DNA from: CAJMNU01 sp905214855
Lineage (GTDB): Bacteria > Bacillota > Clostridia > Lachnospirales > Lachnospiraceae
Length of the DNA stretch: 64,000 nucleotides
NCBI GenBank assembly: GCA_937890595.1
Contig: CALADM010000003.1
Span: 21,716-85,715 of the forward strand
Reading direction: 5' to 3'
The notes under the pieces were generated by a model. It was not told where the DNA came from, made no database searches, and saw only the letters and a program-made list of their open reading frames with translations. Shown piece by piece: positions 45,207 through 55,033 of the stretch (the stretch's first letter is position 1; the number at the start of each line of letters is the position of its first letter). The translations under genes were made by a program, and so were the position numbers.

Positions 45207-45831
45207 GAGAATCCGTGACTACATCCATTCACTGGAGAAAAGCCGTGGAGAGATATTAGATCATATAGAACAGGAAGCAAGACAGGATGGAGTTCCCATT
45301 ATAAAAAAAGAAACAGCTGCTTTTCTGGAAACGATGGTTGCTTCCATAAGACCGTCTTCTATTTTAGAAGTAGGGACGGCTGTGGGATATTCAGCGCTTT
45401 TGATGAGTCGTGTTATGCCTCCTCATTGCCAGATCACAACAATTGAGAATTATGAGAAAAGGATCATAAAAGCTAGAGAAAATTTTGAGCGTGCCGGTGA
45501 AACGAGAATCCATTTGCTGGATGGGGATGCCGGTCAGATTTTAAAAACTTTGAATGGTCCATATGATCTGATTTTTATGGATGCTGCAAAAGGACAGTAT
45601 ATTCACTGGCTTCCCGATATCCTGCGTGTCTTGGCATCAGGAGGTGTGCTGATCTCCGACAATGTATTACAGGATGGAAGAATTGTAGAATCCCGTTTCG
45701 CGGTGGAGAGAAGAGACAGAACCATCCATTCCAGAATCAGAGAATATTTGTTTACTCTGACGCATCATCCAGAGTTGATCAGTTCGATCATTCCTATTGG
45801 AGATGGTGTGGCACTTAGTACAAAGAAATGA
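45193..45831 (+). CDS. trmR: tRNA 5-hydroxyuridine methyltransferase TrmR (YrrM)
   Basis: A 212-aa class I O-methyltransferase with motif I ILEVGTAVGYSALLM, the metal/substrate region DLIFMDAAKGQY and SDNVLQDG. In Bacillus TrmR methylates 5-hydroxyuridine-34 of tRNA to 5-methoxyuridine. The next gene encodes the U32-type protein that makes the hydroxyl, so the two steps are adjacent. It overlaps the mltG-like gene by 14 bases, with GGGAG upstream. Confidence 0.88.
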   Translation: MIVNERIRDYIHSLEKSRGEILDHIEQEARQDGVPIIKKETAAFLETMVASIRPSSILEVGTAVGYSALLMSRVMPPHCQITTIENYEKRIIKARENFERAGETRIHLLDGDAGQILKTLNGPYDLIFMDAAKGQYIHWLPDILRVLASGGVLISDNVLQDGRIVESRFAVERRDRTIHSRIREYLFTLTHHPELISSIIPIGDGVALSTKK

Positions 45832-45877
45832 TAAGATTTAGCGCAAAATGTGCTGATTTAGAAAAAGAGAGGTAATT

Positions 45878-47110
45878 ATGAGAAAAACAGAGCTACTGAT
45901 CCCTGCCGGAAGTTTGGAAGTATTAAAAACGGCAGTTATGTATGGCGCAGATGCGGTATACTTTGGTGGAGAAGCGTTTGGACTGCGTGCAAAAGCAAAA
46001 AATTTTTCCAAAGAAGATATGATAGAAGGCATTGCATTTGCTCATGCTCATGGGGTGCGGGTCTATATTACTGCTAATATTTTGGCACATAATCAGGATC
46101 TGGAAGGTGTAGAGCAGTATTTTAAAGAATTAGGAGAAATCCGACCGGATGCATTGATTATTTCAGATCCGGGTGTTTTTTCTATTGCAAAGCGTATTCT
46201 TCCAGATATGGAAATTCATATCAGTACACAGGCTAATAATACAAATTATGCGACATACCAGTTCTGGTATGGTCTTGGGGCAAAGCGTGTGGTATCTGCT
46301 CGTGAATTGTCTTTAAAAGAGATCAGGGAGATCCGTGACAGGATTCCGGAGGACATGGAGATTGAAAGTTTTATCCATGGTGCAATGTGCATTTCTTATT
46401 CCGGAAGATGTCTTTTGAGCAATTACTTTACAGGAAGAGATGCCAATCAGGGAGCTTGTACACATCCATGCCGTTGGAAATATTCCATTGTTGAGGAGAC
46501 AAGACCAGGAGAGTATCTGCCTGTTTATGAAAATGAGAGAGGTACTTTTATCTTCAACTCAAAAGATTTATGTATGGTAGAACATATACCAGAGATGATC
46601 GAAGCTGGGATTGATAGTTTTAAGATTGAGGGACGTATGAAAACAGCGCTTTATGTGGCAACTGTCACAAGAGCATACCGTCAGGCAATTGATGACTATC
46701 AGGAAGACCCAAAGAAATATCAGTCCAGACTTTCTTGGTATAGAGAAGAGATTGCGAAGTGTACAAACCGTGAGTTTACAACAGGATTTTATTTTGGAAA
46801 ACCGGGAAGTGATGCACAGATTTACGATAATAATACCTATCGCAAAGATTATACTTATCTGGGGACTATTCATGAGATAGATGAGAGAGGCTTTGGGCGG
46901 ATTGAGCAGAAAAATAAATTTTCTGTTGGAGAGACGATTGAGTTGATGCGCCCAGATGGTTCTAATATTGAATTGTGCGTAAAAGGGATCTATGATGAAG
47001 AGGGCAATGCAGTGGAGAGTGCACCGCATCCAAGACAGATTTTGTATGTGGATTTGGGAATAGAATTAAAAGAATATGATATACTGCGCCGTTCTGAGAC
47101 GGAGTCATAA
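45878..47110 (+). CDS. trhP: tRNA U34 hydroxylation protein TrhP (peptidase U32 family)
   Basis: The 410-aa protein belongs to the U32 family, in which TrhP uses prephenate and an iron-sulfur cluster to make 5-hydroxyuridine at tRNA position 34. It has the signature ESFIHGAMCISYSGRCLLSNYF and the four likely cluster cysteines 171, 178, 194 and 198. GADAVYFGGE and SFKIEGRMKT are further family motifs. Bacillus has two tandem copies (yrrN, yrrO); here there is one, of the longer YrrO type. A terminator follows. Confidence 0.9.
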   Translation: MRKTELLIPAGSLEVLKTAVMYGADAVYFGGEAFGLRAKAKNFSKEDMIEGIAFAHAHGVRVYITANILAHNQDLEGVEQYFKELGEIRPDALIISDPGVFSIAKRILPDMEIHISTQANNTNYATYQFWYGLGAKRVVSARELSLKEIREIRDRIPEDMEIESFIHGAMCISYSGRCLLSNYFTGRDANQGACTHPCRWKYSIVEETRPGEYLPVYENERGTFIFNSKDLCMVEHIPEMIEAGIDSFKIEGRMKTALYVATVTRAYRQAIDDYQEDPKKYQSRLSWYREEIAKCTNREFTTGFYFGKPGSDAQIYDNNTYRKDYTYLGTIHEIDERGFGRIEQKNKFSVGETIELMRPDGSNIELCVKGIYDEEGNAVESAPHPRQILYVDLGIELKEYDILRRSETES

Positions 47111-47116
47111 AAAACT

Positions 47117-47148
47117 GGCTGTCTGCCTTAAAAAGCGGCAGCCTTTTT
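47117..47148 (+). terminator. Terminator after trhP
   Basis: GGCTG/CAGCC stem (47117-47121 with 47139-47143) with an imperfect inner GC stem, followed by five T. Confidence 0.65.
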
Positions 47149-47227
47149 GCGATAAAAAGCAGATTGCTTGCAGGCGTACGGAATGTAAGTTATGGACAGG
47201 CAGTGTCAGGAAAAGGAGGAAACGGAT

Positions 47228-48004
47228 ATGTCCTGGATTTTTTATCTGGCAGCGGCAGGCTGTTTGATTTATTATATTGTGATTTTAATTTATTCCGGGG
47301 TCGCTACTTCTTTATCGTGGATTTGGCTTGTGGCAGCAGGGATGTTTGCTTTTTTGGCTTTTGGGACAGAATATTATATACATCATAGTAAAAAAATCCC
47401 ACTCTGGATTCCTGTGTCGATTATGACAACAGTATTGACAGGGATTGTTGTGACGGCAGCGATTGAGATCTTGATCTTTACGAATGCATCAGGTAAGGCA
47501 GAGCCAGATATGGATTATGTAATCGTGCTTGGGACACAGGTGAGAAATGAGACGATCAGCGATTCTTTAAAAAGACGTTTGGATCAGGTGCTGCTTTATG
47601 CAGAGGATAATCCCAATACAGTATTTGTCCTTTCTGGAGGAAAAGGAAAGGGAGAAGCTGTGACAGAAGCAAAAGCAATGTATGAGTATTTGCAATATAA
47701 TGGAATTCCTGAGGAAAAGATGCTCAAAGAAGAATTTTCTACCAATACAAAGGAAAATATAGAGTACAGTAAAACAATCATCGAAAGAGCAGAGAAATTG
47801 AAAAAACACAAAAAGGACAAACCACTTCGTGTGGCGGTACTCAGTAATGATTTTCATATCTTTAGGGCAAAGCAGCTGGCACAAAAAATGGGATTTTCAG
47901 AAATTTATGGAATCAAGGCTACTTCAAATCCGGTTTTGTTTGTACATTTTTGTGTGAGAGAAGCTCTGGCGATATTCAAAGATAAATTATTTGGAAATAT
48001 ATAA
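47228..48004 (+). CDS. YdcF-family (DUF218) membrane protein
   Basis: About 258 aa: three N-terminal transmembrane segments (about 3-22, 28-45, 55-80) and a DUF218 domain from about 88 (DYVIVLGTQV, FVLSGGKGKGE, EFSTNTKENI, VLSNDFHIFRAKQLA). The family includes SanA/YdcF/ElyC, linked to envelope polysaccharide metabolism; the reaction is not known. ATG 47228 follows AGGAGG, whereas the ATG at 47192 has no ribosome binding site. Confidence 0.85.
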   Translation: MSWIFYLAAAGCLIYYIVILIYSGVATSLSWIWLVAAGMFAFLAFGTEYYIHHSKKIPLWIPVSIMTTVLTGIVVTAAIEILIFTNASGKAEPDMDYVIVLGTQVRNETISDSLKRRLDQVLLYAEDNPNTVFVLSGGKGKGEAVTEAKAMYEYLQYNGIPEEKMLKEEFSTNTKENIEYSKTIIERAEKLKKHKKDKPLRVAVLSNDFHIFRAKQLAQKMGFSEIYGIKATSNPVLFVHFCVREALAIFKDKLFGNI

Positions 48005-48023
48005 AAGGCAAAGGGAGAATAGA

Positions 48024-50942
48024 ATGAAGAGGTTAGATCAGGTGAAAGGATATCATATCCTTTCAGAAAAATTTTTAGAAGAATTAAATTCTACAGGAGT
48101 AGTTCTTGAACATGAAAAGACAGGGGCAAAGATTTTTGCTTTGATGAATGATGATAATAATAAAGTATTTTCTATTGCTTTTCGTACTCCTCCAACAGAC
48201 AGTACAGGTGTAGCGCATATTTTGGAACATACAGTATTATGTGGATCTGAAAAATTTCCGGTCAAAGATCCCTTTGTAGAGTTGGTCAAAGGTTCTTTGA
48301 ATACCTTCTTGAATGCGATGACATACCCAGACAAAACTATGTATCCTATAGCGAGCTGTAATGATAAAGATTTCCAGAATCTGATGGATGTTTATTTGGA
48401 TGCCGTGTTCCATCCAAATATTTTGAGAGAAAAAAAGATTTTTATGCAGGAAGGTTGGCACTATGAATTGGAAAATGAAGACGCTCCAGTAACTTATAAT
48501 GGAGTAGTCTATAACGAGATGAAAGGGGCATTTTCTTCTCCAGAGAGTGTCTTAGATCGTGTGATCAGCCAGACACTATTTCCAGATAATTGCTATGGAT
48601 GGGAATCGGGTGGAGATCCAGATTATATCACAGATCTGACCTATGAGGAATATTTGGACTTTTATCATAAATATTATCATCCATCAAACAGCTATATTTA
48701 TTTGTATGGCGATATGGATATGGAAGAAAAACTGAAATGGCTGGATGAGCAATATTTGGGGAAATATGAAAGAAAAGAGATCGATTCCAAGATCAGAATG
48801 CAAAAACCATTTTCAGAGCCGATAGAGAGAGAGTATCATTATTCTATTCTGGAAGATGAATCAGAGGAAAAAGCAACCTATCTGTCAATCAATACCGTAG
48901 TAGGCACAGATTTAGATCCTAAATTATATGTGGCATTTCAGATTTTAGAGTATGCTTTGTTGAATGTACCAGGTGCACCACTCAAAGAAGCGCTTTTAAA
49001 AGCTGGAATTGGAAGTGATATCATGGGAGGATATGAAAATGGAATTTTACAGCCATATTTTTCCGTGATCGCAAAAGGAGCAGATGCCTCTCAGAAAGAT
49101 GAATTTATAAAAATTGTGAAAGATACATTAAAAACTCTGGCTGATGAAGGAATCAATCAGAAGAGCTTGATGGCTGGAATGAATTTTTATGAATTCCGTT
49201 ACCGTGAAGCAGACTATGGTTCTGCACCAAAAGGTCTTATGTATGGACTGCAATGTATGGATAGCTGGCTGTATGATGGAGATCCAATGATGCATTTGGA
49301 ATACCAGCAAACATTTAATGACTTAAAAGAAGAGATTTCTAAGGGATATTTTGAGGATCTGATCCGCAGTTATCTTTTGGATAATCCGTTTGAGGCAGTA
49401 ATTTTGGTGACTCCAGAAAAAAATCTGACAGCCAAAAAAGATCTGGCTCTGGAAAAGAAACTGGAAGAGTATAAGAAAACTCTTAGCAAAGAGGAAATCC
49501 TTGCCCTGATCAAACAGACCAAAGAATTAAAAGAATATCAGGAGACACCATCTCCAAAAGAAGATTTGTTAAAAATTCCAATGTTAAAACGTGAGGAGAT
49601 TGGAAAAGAAGCAGAAAAATTGTACTTTGAGGAAAAACAGGCAGCAGATGTGAAGGTGATCCATCATGAACTGTTTACTTCAGGAATTGGATATTTAAAT
49701 GTAATGTTTTACACTGACAAGATCCCAGTAGAAGATCTTCCATATCTGGGACTTTTGAAATCTGTTTTGGGTTATGTAGATACAGACAGATACACATATG
49801 GAGATCTGTCCAGTGAGATCCATTTAAATAGTGGTGGCTTGAATATTGGGGTGGATTCCTATGTCAATCTGAGAAAACCAGGAAGCTTTACAGGTGTTCT
49901 TTCTTCAAGGATCCGTGTTTTATATGATAAGATCGGATTTGGTGTGGACATGATCCGTGAAATTCTCTTGAATTCTCATTTGGATGATAAAAAACGTTTG
50001 GAAGAGATCCTTTCTGAAGTAAAATCCAGAATGCAGATGAAAATCAGCAGTTCCGGTCATTCTTTGGCTGTAGCAAGGGCAACTTCTTATTTTTCTCCGA
50101 CTGCCTATTTTGGAGATATGACTGCTGGGATCGGCTTTTATCGTTATGTGGAAGATTGGGTTAAAAACTTTGAGGAGAAGAGTGAGGAGATCATACAGGG
50201 GCTGAAAAGAACGGCAGAAAGACTGTTTGTAAAGGACAATTTGATATTGAATTTTACAGCAGATGCACAGGGATGGAAAATATTGGAGGAGACAGTGACA
50301 GTATTAAGTGAAGCCCTGCCAGAGGAAGAAAGCATAGTCTATCCGTTTGATTTCCCAAAAGGAAACAGAAATGAAGGATTTGAGACATCATCTCAGGTCA
50401 ATTATGTAGCACGCTGTGGTACTTATGCGGGAAGTGGCTGTTCTTATACAGGTGTTCTTCGTATTTTAAAGGTTATTATGAGTTATGATTACTTGTGGAT
50501 CCGTTTGCGTGTGAAAGGCGGTGCATATGGATGTATGAGTGGTTTTGGAATGAGTGGAGAGGGATATTTTGTGTCCTACAGAGATCCTAATCTGCGTGAA
50601 ACCAATGAAGTATATAATGATGTAGTATCTTATCTGGAAAATTTTGATATTGATGAGAGAGATATGACAAAATATGTGATCGGAGCGATCAGCGATATGG
50701 ACACTCCATTGTCTTCATCTGCAAAAGGAGCAAGAGGTCTGTCAGCATATTTTTCAGGGGTGACACAAGAAATGCTGCAAAAGGAGAGAGATGAGGTGCT
50801 TTCTGCTACAGTAGAGGATGTGCGAGCTCTGGCAAAATTGGTAAAAGCGATTTTGGATACTGGCAGTCTGTGTGTTGTTGGAAATGCAAGCCAGATCGAG
50901 GGAGAAAAAGAGTTGTTTGGTACGATCGAAAGCCTGTCCTAA
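48024..50942 (+). CDS. M16C family zinc metallopeptidase (presequence-protease like)
   Basis: A 972-aa cytoplasmic peptidase of the PreP/falcilysin class. The inverted zinc motif is HILEH (His65, Glu68, His69) in GVAHILEHTVLCGS, with the distal Glu in NEMKGAFSSPE. The protein has the double M16 halves plus the M16C-associated central domain (about 460-700). It degrades short unstructured peptides in relatives. It begins 19 bases after the YdcF gene. GGCGGVxYG-type text of the C-terminal half reads VKGGAYGCMSGFG, as in family members that close over the peptide. Confidence 0.9.
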   Translation: MKRLDQVKGYHILSEKFLEELNSTGVVLEHEKTGAKIFALMNDDNNKVFSIAFRTPPTDSTGVAHILEHTVLCGSEKFPVKDPFVELVKGSLNTFLNAMTYPDKTMYPIASCNDKDFQNLMDVYLDAVFHPNILREKKIFMQEGWHYELENEDAPVTYNGVVYNEMKGAFSSPESVLDRVISQTLFPDNCYGWESGGDPDYITDLTYEEYLDFYHKYYHPSNSYIYLYGDMDMEEKLKWLDEQYLGKYERKEIDSKIRMQKPFSEPIEREYHYSILEDESEEKATYLSINTVVGTDLDPKLYVAFQILEYALLNVPGAPLKEALLKAGIGSDIMGGYENGILQPYFSVIAKGADASQKDEFIKIVKDTLKTLADEGINQKSLMAGMNFYEFRYREADYGSAPKGLMYGLQCMDSWLYDGDPMMHLEYQQTFNDLKEEISKGYFEDLIRSYLLDNPFEAVILVTPEKNLTAKKDLALEKKLEEYKKTLSKEEILALIKQTKELKEYQETPSPKEDLLKIPMLKREEIGKEAEKLYFEEKQAADVKVIHHELFTSGIGYLNVMFYTDKIPVEDLPYLGLLKSVLGYVDTDRYTYGDLSSEIHLNSGGLNIGVDSYVNLRKPGSFTGVLSSRIRVLYDKIGFGVDMIREILLNSHLDDKKRLEEILSEVKSRMQMKISSSGHSLAVARATSYFSPTAYFGDMTAGIGFYRYVEDWVKNFEEKSEEIIQGLKRTAERLFVKDNLILNFTADAQGWKILEETVTVLSEALPEEESIVYPFDFPKGNRNEGFETSSQVNYVARCGTYAGSGCSYTGVLRILKVIMSYDYLWIRLRVKGGAYGCMSGFGMSGEGYFVSYRDPNLRETNEVYNDVVSYLENFDIDERDMTKYVIGAISDMDTPLSSSAKGARGLSAYFSGVTQEMLQKERDEVLSATVEDVRALAKLVKAILDTGSLCVVGNASQIEGEKELFGTIESLS

Positions 50943-50977
50943 TATACTGGGCAGCGTGTGAGGAGGAAAAAAGATAC

Positions 50978-51880
50978 ATGAAAAAGGAATATAAATCAGG
51001 TTTTGTGACATTGATTGGGAGACCAAATGTTGGAAAATCAACATTGATGAACCATTTGATCGGTCAGAAGATTGCGATCACATCAGAAAAGCCACAGACA
51101 ACCCGAAATCGTATTCAGACTGTATATACAGATGAAAAAGGACAGATCATTTTTTTGGATACACCGGGAATCCACAAGGCAAAAAATAAATTAGGGGAAT
51201 ACATGGTGAATGTCGCAGAGAGAACATTAAAGGAAGTGGATGTGATCCTCTGGCTGGTAGAACCAAGTACCTTTATTGGAGCAGGTGAGCAGCATATTGC
51301 AGAAATTCTGCGTCAAGTAAAAACACCCGTAATCCTTGTAATTAATAAGATTGATACAGTAAAAAAAGAGGACGTTTTGCGTTTTATCGATGCATACAAA
51401 GATATATGCCATTTTGCAGCGATCATCCCAGTATCTGCACTTAAAAAGATCAATACAGATGCTGTGATTGAAGAAATCTTTAAATATCTTCCAGAAGGTC
51501 CTCAGTATTATGACGAGGATACTGTGACAGACCAGCCGATGCGCCAGATCGCAGCAGAGATGATCCGTGAAAAAGCATTGCGTCTTTTGAGTGATGAGAT
51601 TCCGCACGGCATTGCTGTTGTGATCGAAAAAATGACAGAGAGACAGAATGGTTTGTTTGATATTGAGGCAACAATCGTGTGTGAGAGAGAATCTCATAAG
51701 GGGATCATCATTGGAAAAGGTGGAAGTATGCTAAAAAGAATTGGCAGTCAGGCACGCCGTGAAATTGAGAACTTGATGGATGCCCATATCAATCTGCAGC
51801 TTTGGGTAAAGGTACGCAAAGAATGGCGTGACAGTGAGCTGTATATGAAAAATTATGGATATGATATAAGAGAAAAGTGA
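50978..51880 (+). CDS. era: GTPase Era
   Basis: A 300-aa ribosome-assembly GTPase. G1 GRPNVGKS (14-21), G3 DTPG, G4 NKID and G5 SALKK are present, followed by a KH domain with GIIIGKGGSMLKRIG near the C-terminus that binds the 16S rRNA 3' end. ATG 50978 follows GAGGAGG; the open frame runs back to 50870 inside the peptidase gene. recO follows after 18 bases, the usual Firmicutes order. Confidence 0.97.
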   Translation: MKKEYKSGFVTLIGRPNVGKSTLMNHLIGQKIAITSEKPQTTRNRIQTVYTDEKGQIIFLDTPGIHKAKNKLGEYMVNVAERTLKEVDVILWLVEPSTFIGAGEQHIAEILRQVKTPVILVINKIDTVKKEDVLRFIDAYKDICHFAAIIPVSALKKINTDAVIEEIFKYLPEGPQYYDEDTVTDQPMRQIAAEMIREKALRLLSDEIPHGIAVVIEKMTERQNGLFDIEATIVCERESHKGIIIGKGGSMLKRIGSQARREIENLMDAHINLQLWVKVRKEWRDSELYMKNYGYDIREK

Positions 51881-51898
51881 TAAACTGGGGGAAGGAAG

Positions 51899-52549
51899 AT
51901 GGAGCAGATTCAGGTCAATGGAATGGTGATCAAATCTTCGCCAGTGGGAGAGTATGATAAACGCTTGGTTCTCCTTACCAGAGAGCGGGGACGGATCACG
52001 GCTTTTGCAAGAGGAGCAAGGCGTATAAACCATGCTTTGATGGCAGCAACCAGACCATTTGCTTTTGGAGTGTTTACTTTATATCCGGGGCGTGATGCCT
52101 ATAATGTCCAGACAGCAGAAATTTCGAATTATTTTGAAGAACTTTCTATGGATATGGAGGCAGCGTGCTATGCTTCCTATTTCTTGGAGATAGCAGAATA
52201 CTATACAAGAGAAAATGTGGATGAAACACAGATGTTAAAATTATTGTATCAATCATTTCGGGCTTTATTAAAACAAGCCATCCCCAATCTTTTAGTGAGA
52301 AGTATCTTTGAACTAAAAGCAATGGTGATAAATGGAGAGTATAGTCCAGTGCCTCCTGTTCAGGTGGGAGATGCTGCGGCGTATGCATGGGAGTTTGTGA
52401 CCAGCATACCCATAGAAAAATTGTATACTTTTACTCTGGCGGAGGATGCTTTGGGAGAATTCAGCAATGCTGTTCATAAGGATATGTGCAAATATGTGGA
52501 TTGTTCTTTTCATTCTCTGGAAATTCTGGGAGTTCTTGCTGAAAAATAA
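51899..52549 (+). CDS. recO: DNA repair protein RecO, short form without zinc motif
   Basis: A 216-aa recombination mediator with the N-terminal OB fold (GMVIKSSPVGEYDKRLVLLTRERGR region, then FARGARR) and helical C-terminal part. RecO usually has about 245 residues and many have a four-Cys zinc finger in the helical domain; no CxxC pair is present here and that region is shortened. It lies between era and a lipoprotein gene. Confidence 0.9.
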   Translation: MEQIQVNGMVIKSSPVGEYDKRLVLLTRERGRITAFARGARRINHALMAATRPFAFGVFTLYPGRDAYNVQTAEISNYFEELSMDMEAACYASYFLEIAEYYTRENVDETQMLKLLYQSFRALLKQAIPNLLVRSIFELKAMVINGEYSPVPPVQVGDAAAYAWEFVTSIPIEKLYTFTLAEDALGEFSNAVHKDMCKYVDCSFHSLEILGVLAEK

Positions 52550-52626
52550 GAGTAAGACTTGAAAATGAAAATAAAACAAGGTACAATAAACAAGATTCTA
52601 TGTAATTTAAGCCAGAAGGAGCAGCA

Positions 52627-53268
52627 ATGGGGATTAGAAAAGAAAAACGGAGGCTGGCAATCAGTATTGTGGCGGTTATGTTGTTGTTAAGCGCCTGTGG
52701 AAAAGCCTCTTCCAATGAGTTTAAACCAGATGCGAGCAGTATTTATGTCAAAAGAGACAAAACTGTAAAATCTGCTTTGGTGGAACAGTATGAAAATGAA
52801 TATTATTCGGAAGAAGAACTGAGCCAGTTCCTGAAAGATGCCGTACTCTCCTATAACAATAGTGTACAGGGAGAGGAAAAAAATCCGGTTGTTTTAGAGT
52901 CTTGCAGTCTGGCAGATGGAACTGCGAGTGCAGTCTTTGCTTATCAGAGTGCAGAGGATTTTTTAAAGTTTGCAGAGGCAGAACAGGACACGGATAATTT
53001 GCTTTCCGAGTTTTATGTGATGCAGGTGTCAGATGGATTTTCAGCAGGTCTGATTTTGGATGGGACTTTTGTGAAAGCGAAAGATCAAAAGACTGTAGAT
53101 GTAGAAAAAATCACCAGACAGAGTGATTTGTACATGGTTGCAGCGACTGGAAAAGCGCTGATCCAGACAGAGGGAAAAATACAATATGTCTCAGAGGGAT
53201 GTGAAGTAAAAGATGATTTTACTGTACAGACTCCAAATGAAGGACGGTCATATATTATTTTTAAATGA
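52627..53268 (+). CDS. Lipoprotein of unknown function
   Basis: A 213-aa protein with a basic signal peptide and lipobox LLSAC (Cys at about 24), so it is anchored on the outer face of the membrane. The mature part is a mix of helices and strands without recognised motif; the Cys pair in SCSL and GCEV could form a disulfide. It lies between recO and glyS in the same direction. I do not recognise the family. Confidence 0.75.
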   Translation: MGIRKEKRRLAISIVAVMLLLSACGKASSNEFKPDASSIYVKRDKTVKSALVEQYENEYYSEEELSQFLKDAVLSYNNSVQGEEKNPVVLESCSLADGTASAVFAYQSAEDFLKFAEAEQDTDNLLSEFYVMQVSDGFSAGLILDGTFVKAKDQKTVDVEKITRQSDLYMVAATGKALIQTEGKIQYVSEGCEVKDDFTVQTPNEGRSYIIFK

Positions 53269-53346
53269 TCAGAACAACAGCTTACAGCAGGCTGAGGTCA
53301 TACAATAGAGGTAGCAAGAAAGAGAGCAAAAAGAGAGGATAGAGCA

Positions 53347-54735
53347 ATGGAAAAGACAATGGAAAAAATTGTAGCTCTGGCAAAATCCAGAGGTTTCGTA
53401 TATCCGGGTTCTGAGATCTATGGTGGTCTGGCAAATACTTGGGATTACGGTAATTTGGGTGTGGAGCTGAAGAACAATGTGAAAAAAGCATGGTGGAGTA
53501 AGTTCATTACAGAGAGTCCATATAATGTGGGTGTAGACTGTGCAATTTTAATGAACTCTCAGACATGGGTGGCATCTGGTCATCTGGGTGGTTTCTCCGA
53601 TCCATTGATGGATTGCAAGGCATGTAAAGAGCGTTTCCGTGCAGACAAATTAATTGAAGATTACAATGAAGAGCATGGTATTCAGATTGAAGGTTCTGTA
53701 GATGCATGGTCTCAGGAAGAGATGAAGAATTACATTGAAGAACACAATATTCCATGTCCTTCTTGTGGAAAACATGATTTTACAGATATCCGTCAGTTCA
53801 ATCTGATGTTTAAAACATTTCAGGGTGTAACAGAGGATGCAAAGAATACTGTATATCTTCGTCCAGAGACTGCACAGGGTATTTTTGTCAACTTTAAGAA
53901 TGTGCAGAGAACTTCCAGAAAGAAGATCCCATTTGGTATCGGACAGATTGGAAAATCCTTCCGTAATGAGATCACACCAGGTAACTTTACATTCCGTACA
54001 AGAGAGTTTGAGCAGATGGAGCTGGAATTCTTCTGTGAACCAGGAACAGATTTGGAGTGGTTTGCATATTGGAAGAGTTTTTGTATCAATTGGCTCCAAT
54101 CTTTAGGTATTAAACCAGAAGAGATGCGTGCCCGTGACCATGCACAGGAAGAACTTTGTTTCTACTCCAAAGCAACAACAGATATCGAGTTCCTGTTCCC
54201 ATTTGGATGGGGTGAACTTTGGGGTATCGCAGACCGTACAGACTATGATCTGACACAGCATCAGAATGTTTCCGGACAGGATATGGCATATTTTGATGAT
54301 GAGAAGAAAGAGAAGTATATTCCATATGTAATTGAGCCGTCTTTGGGTGCAGACCGTGTGACACTGGCATTTTTGTGTGCTGCATATGATGAGGAAGAAA
54401 TCGGTGAGGGAGATGTCCGTACTGTATTGCATTTCCATCCGGCAATCGCTCCAGTGAAGATCGGTGTTCTGCCACTTTCCAAGAAATTGAATGAAGGCGC
54501 TGAGAAAGTGTATATGGAACTTTGCAAATACTATAACTGTGAGTTTGATGACAGAGGAAATATCGGTAAGCGTTACAGAAGACAGGATGAGATTGGTACT
54601 CCGTTCTGTGTAACATATGATTTTGATTCTGAGACAGATGGCGCAGTAACAGTGCGTGATCGTGATACAATGGAACAGGTTCGTGTGCCGATCACTGAAT
54701 TGAAAGCATATTTTGAAGATAAATTCAGATTCTAA
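53347..54735 (+). CDS. glyS: Glycyl-tRNA synthetase, single-chain archaeal/eukaryal type
   Basis: A 462-aa class II synthetase that charges tRNA-Gly. It starts KIVALAKSRGFVYPGSEIYGGLANTWDYG (given here as the family N-terminus across residues 7-35). Motif 2 is in FRNEITPGNFTFRTREFEQ, motif 3 is in GADRVTLAFLCA, and a C-terminal anticodon-binding domain (about 360-455) is present. A CxxC zinc-type pair (CPSCGKHDF, with CKACKERF) lies in the insertion. No T-box leader is visible in the 78 bases before it. Confidence 0.97.
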   Translation: MEKTMEKIVALAKSRGFVYPGSEIYGGLANTWDYGNLGVELKNNVKKAWWSKFITESPYNVGVDCAILMNSQTWVASGHLGGFSDPLMDCKACKERFRADKLIEDYNEEHGIQIEGSVDAWSQEEMKNYIEEHNIPCPSCGKHDFTDIRQFNLMFKTFQGVTEDAKNTVYLRPETAQGIFVNFKNVQRTSRKKIPFGIGQIGKSFRNEITPGNFTFRTREFEQMELEFFCEPGTDLEWFAYWKSFCINWLQSLGIKPEEMRARDHAQEELCFYSKATTDIEFLFPFGWGELWGIADRTDYDLTQHQNVSGQDMAYFDDEKKEKYIPYVIEPSLGADRVTLAFLCAAYDEEEIGEGDVRTVLHFHPAIAPVKIGVLPLSKKLNEGAEKVYMELCKYYNCEFDDRGNIGKRYRRQDEIGTPFCVTYDFDSETDGAVTVRDRDTMEQVRVPITELKAYFEDKFRF

Positions 54736-54790
54736 GATGAATACAGAGGATGAATATAGATCCTGATAGGAATTGTATGGATATAAGAGA

Positions 54791-54826
54791 AATGGGTGTG
54801 TCTGTTTGCAGGCATACCCATTTTTT
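54791..54826 (+). terminator. Terminator after glyS
   Basis: ATGGGTGTG pairs with CATACCCAT (one G-U) around an inner CTG/CAG hairpin; six T follow (54821-54826). Confidence 0.85.
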
Positions 54827-54898
54827 AATCCAGATAAAGCAAAATTTTCCATAGGAATAACAGTTTTCTTAATATTTATGAAAAGTCTGTGAAAGCCA

Positions 54899-54927
54899 TT
54901 GTACTGAAATAGGAAAGCCGTTATAAT
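54899..54927 (+). promoter_or_regulatory. Promoter of the duplicated-domain lipoprotein gene
   Basis: TTGTAC (54899-54904), 17 bases, perfect TATAAT (54922-54927); the leader is about 100 bases. Confidence 0.7.
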
Positions 54928-55033
54928 AAGAAACGCAAATTCCTAGAAAGAGAACTCTGAAATGAGAATAGGAAAAAGCAGTGTAGGAAAGATTTGACAA
55001 GACCAACTGGACAGAGAAAGAGAGGATGATTTG

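Noticed and set aside
47076..47388. Two short overlapping frames between trhP and the YdcF gene
   Set aside because: They overlap the end of trhP, a terminator and the start of the YdcF gene in other frames.
50870..50977. N-terminal extension of Era
   Set aside because: It lies within the peptidase gene in another frame; AGGAGG directly before ATG 50978 marks the real start.
53269..53346. T-box leader for glyS
   Set aside because: The gap is only 78 bases and contains no T-box sequence or terminator.
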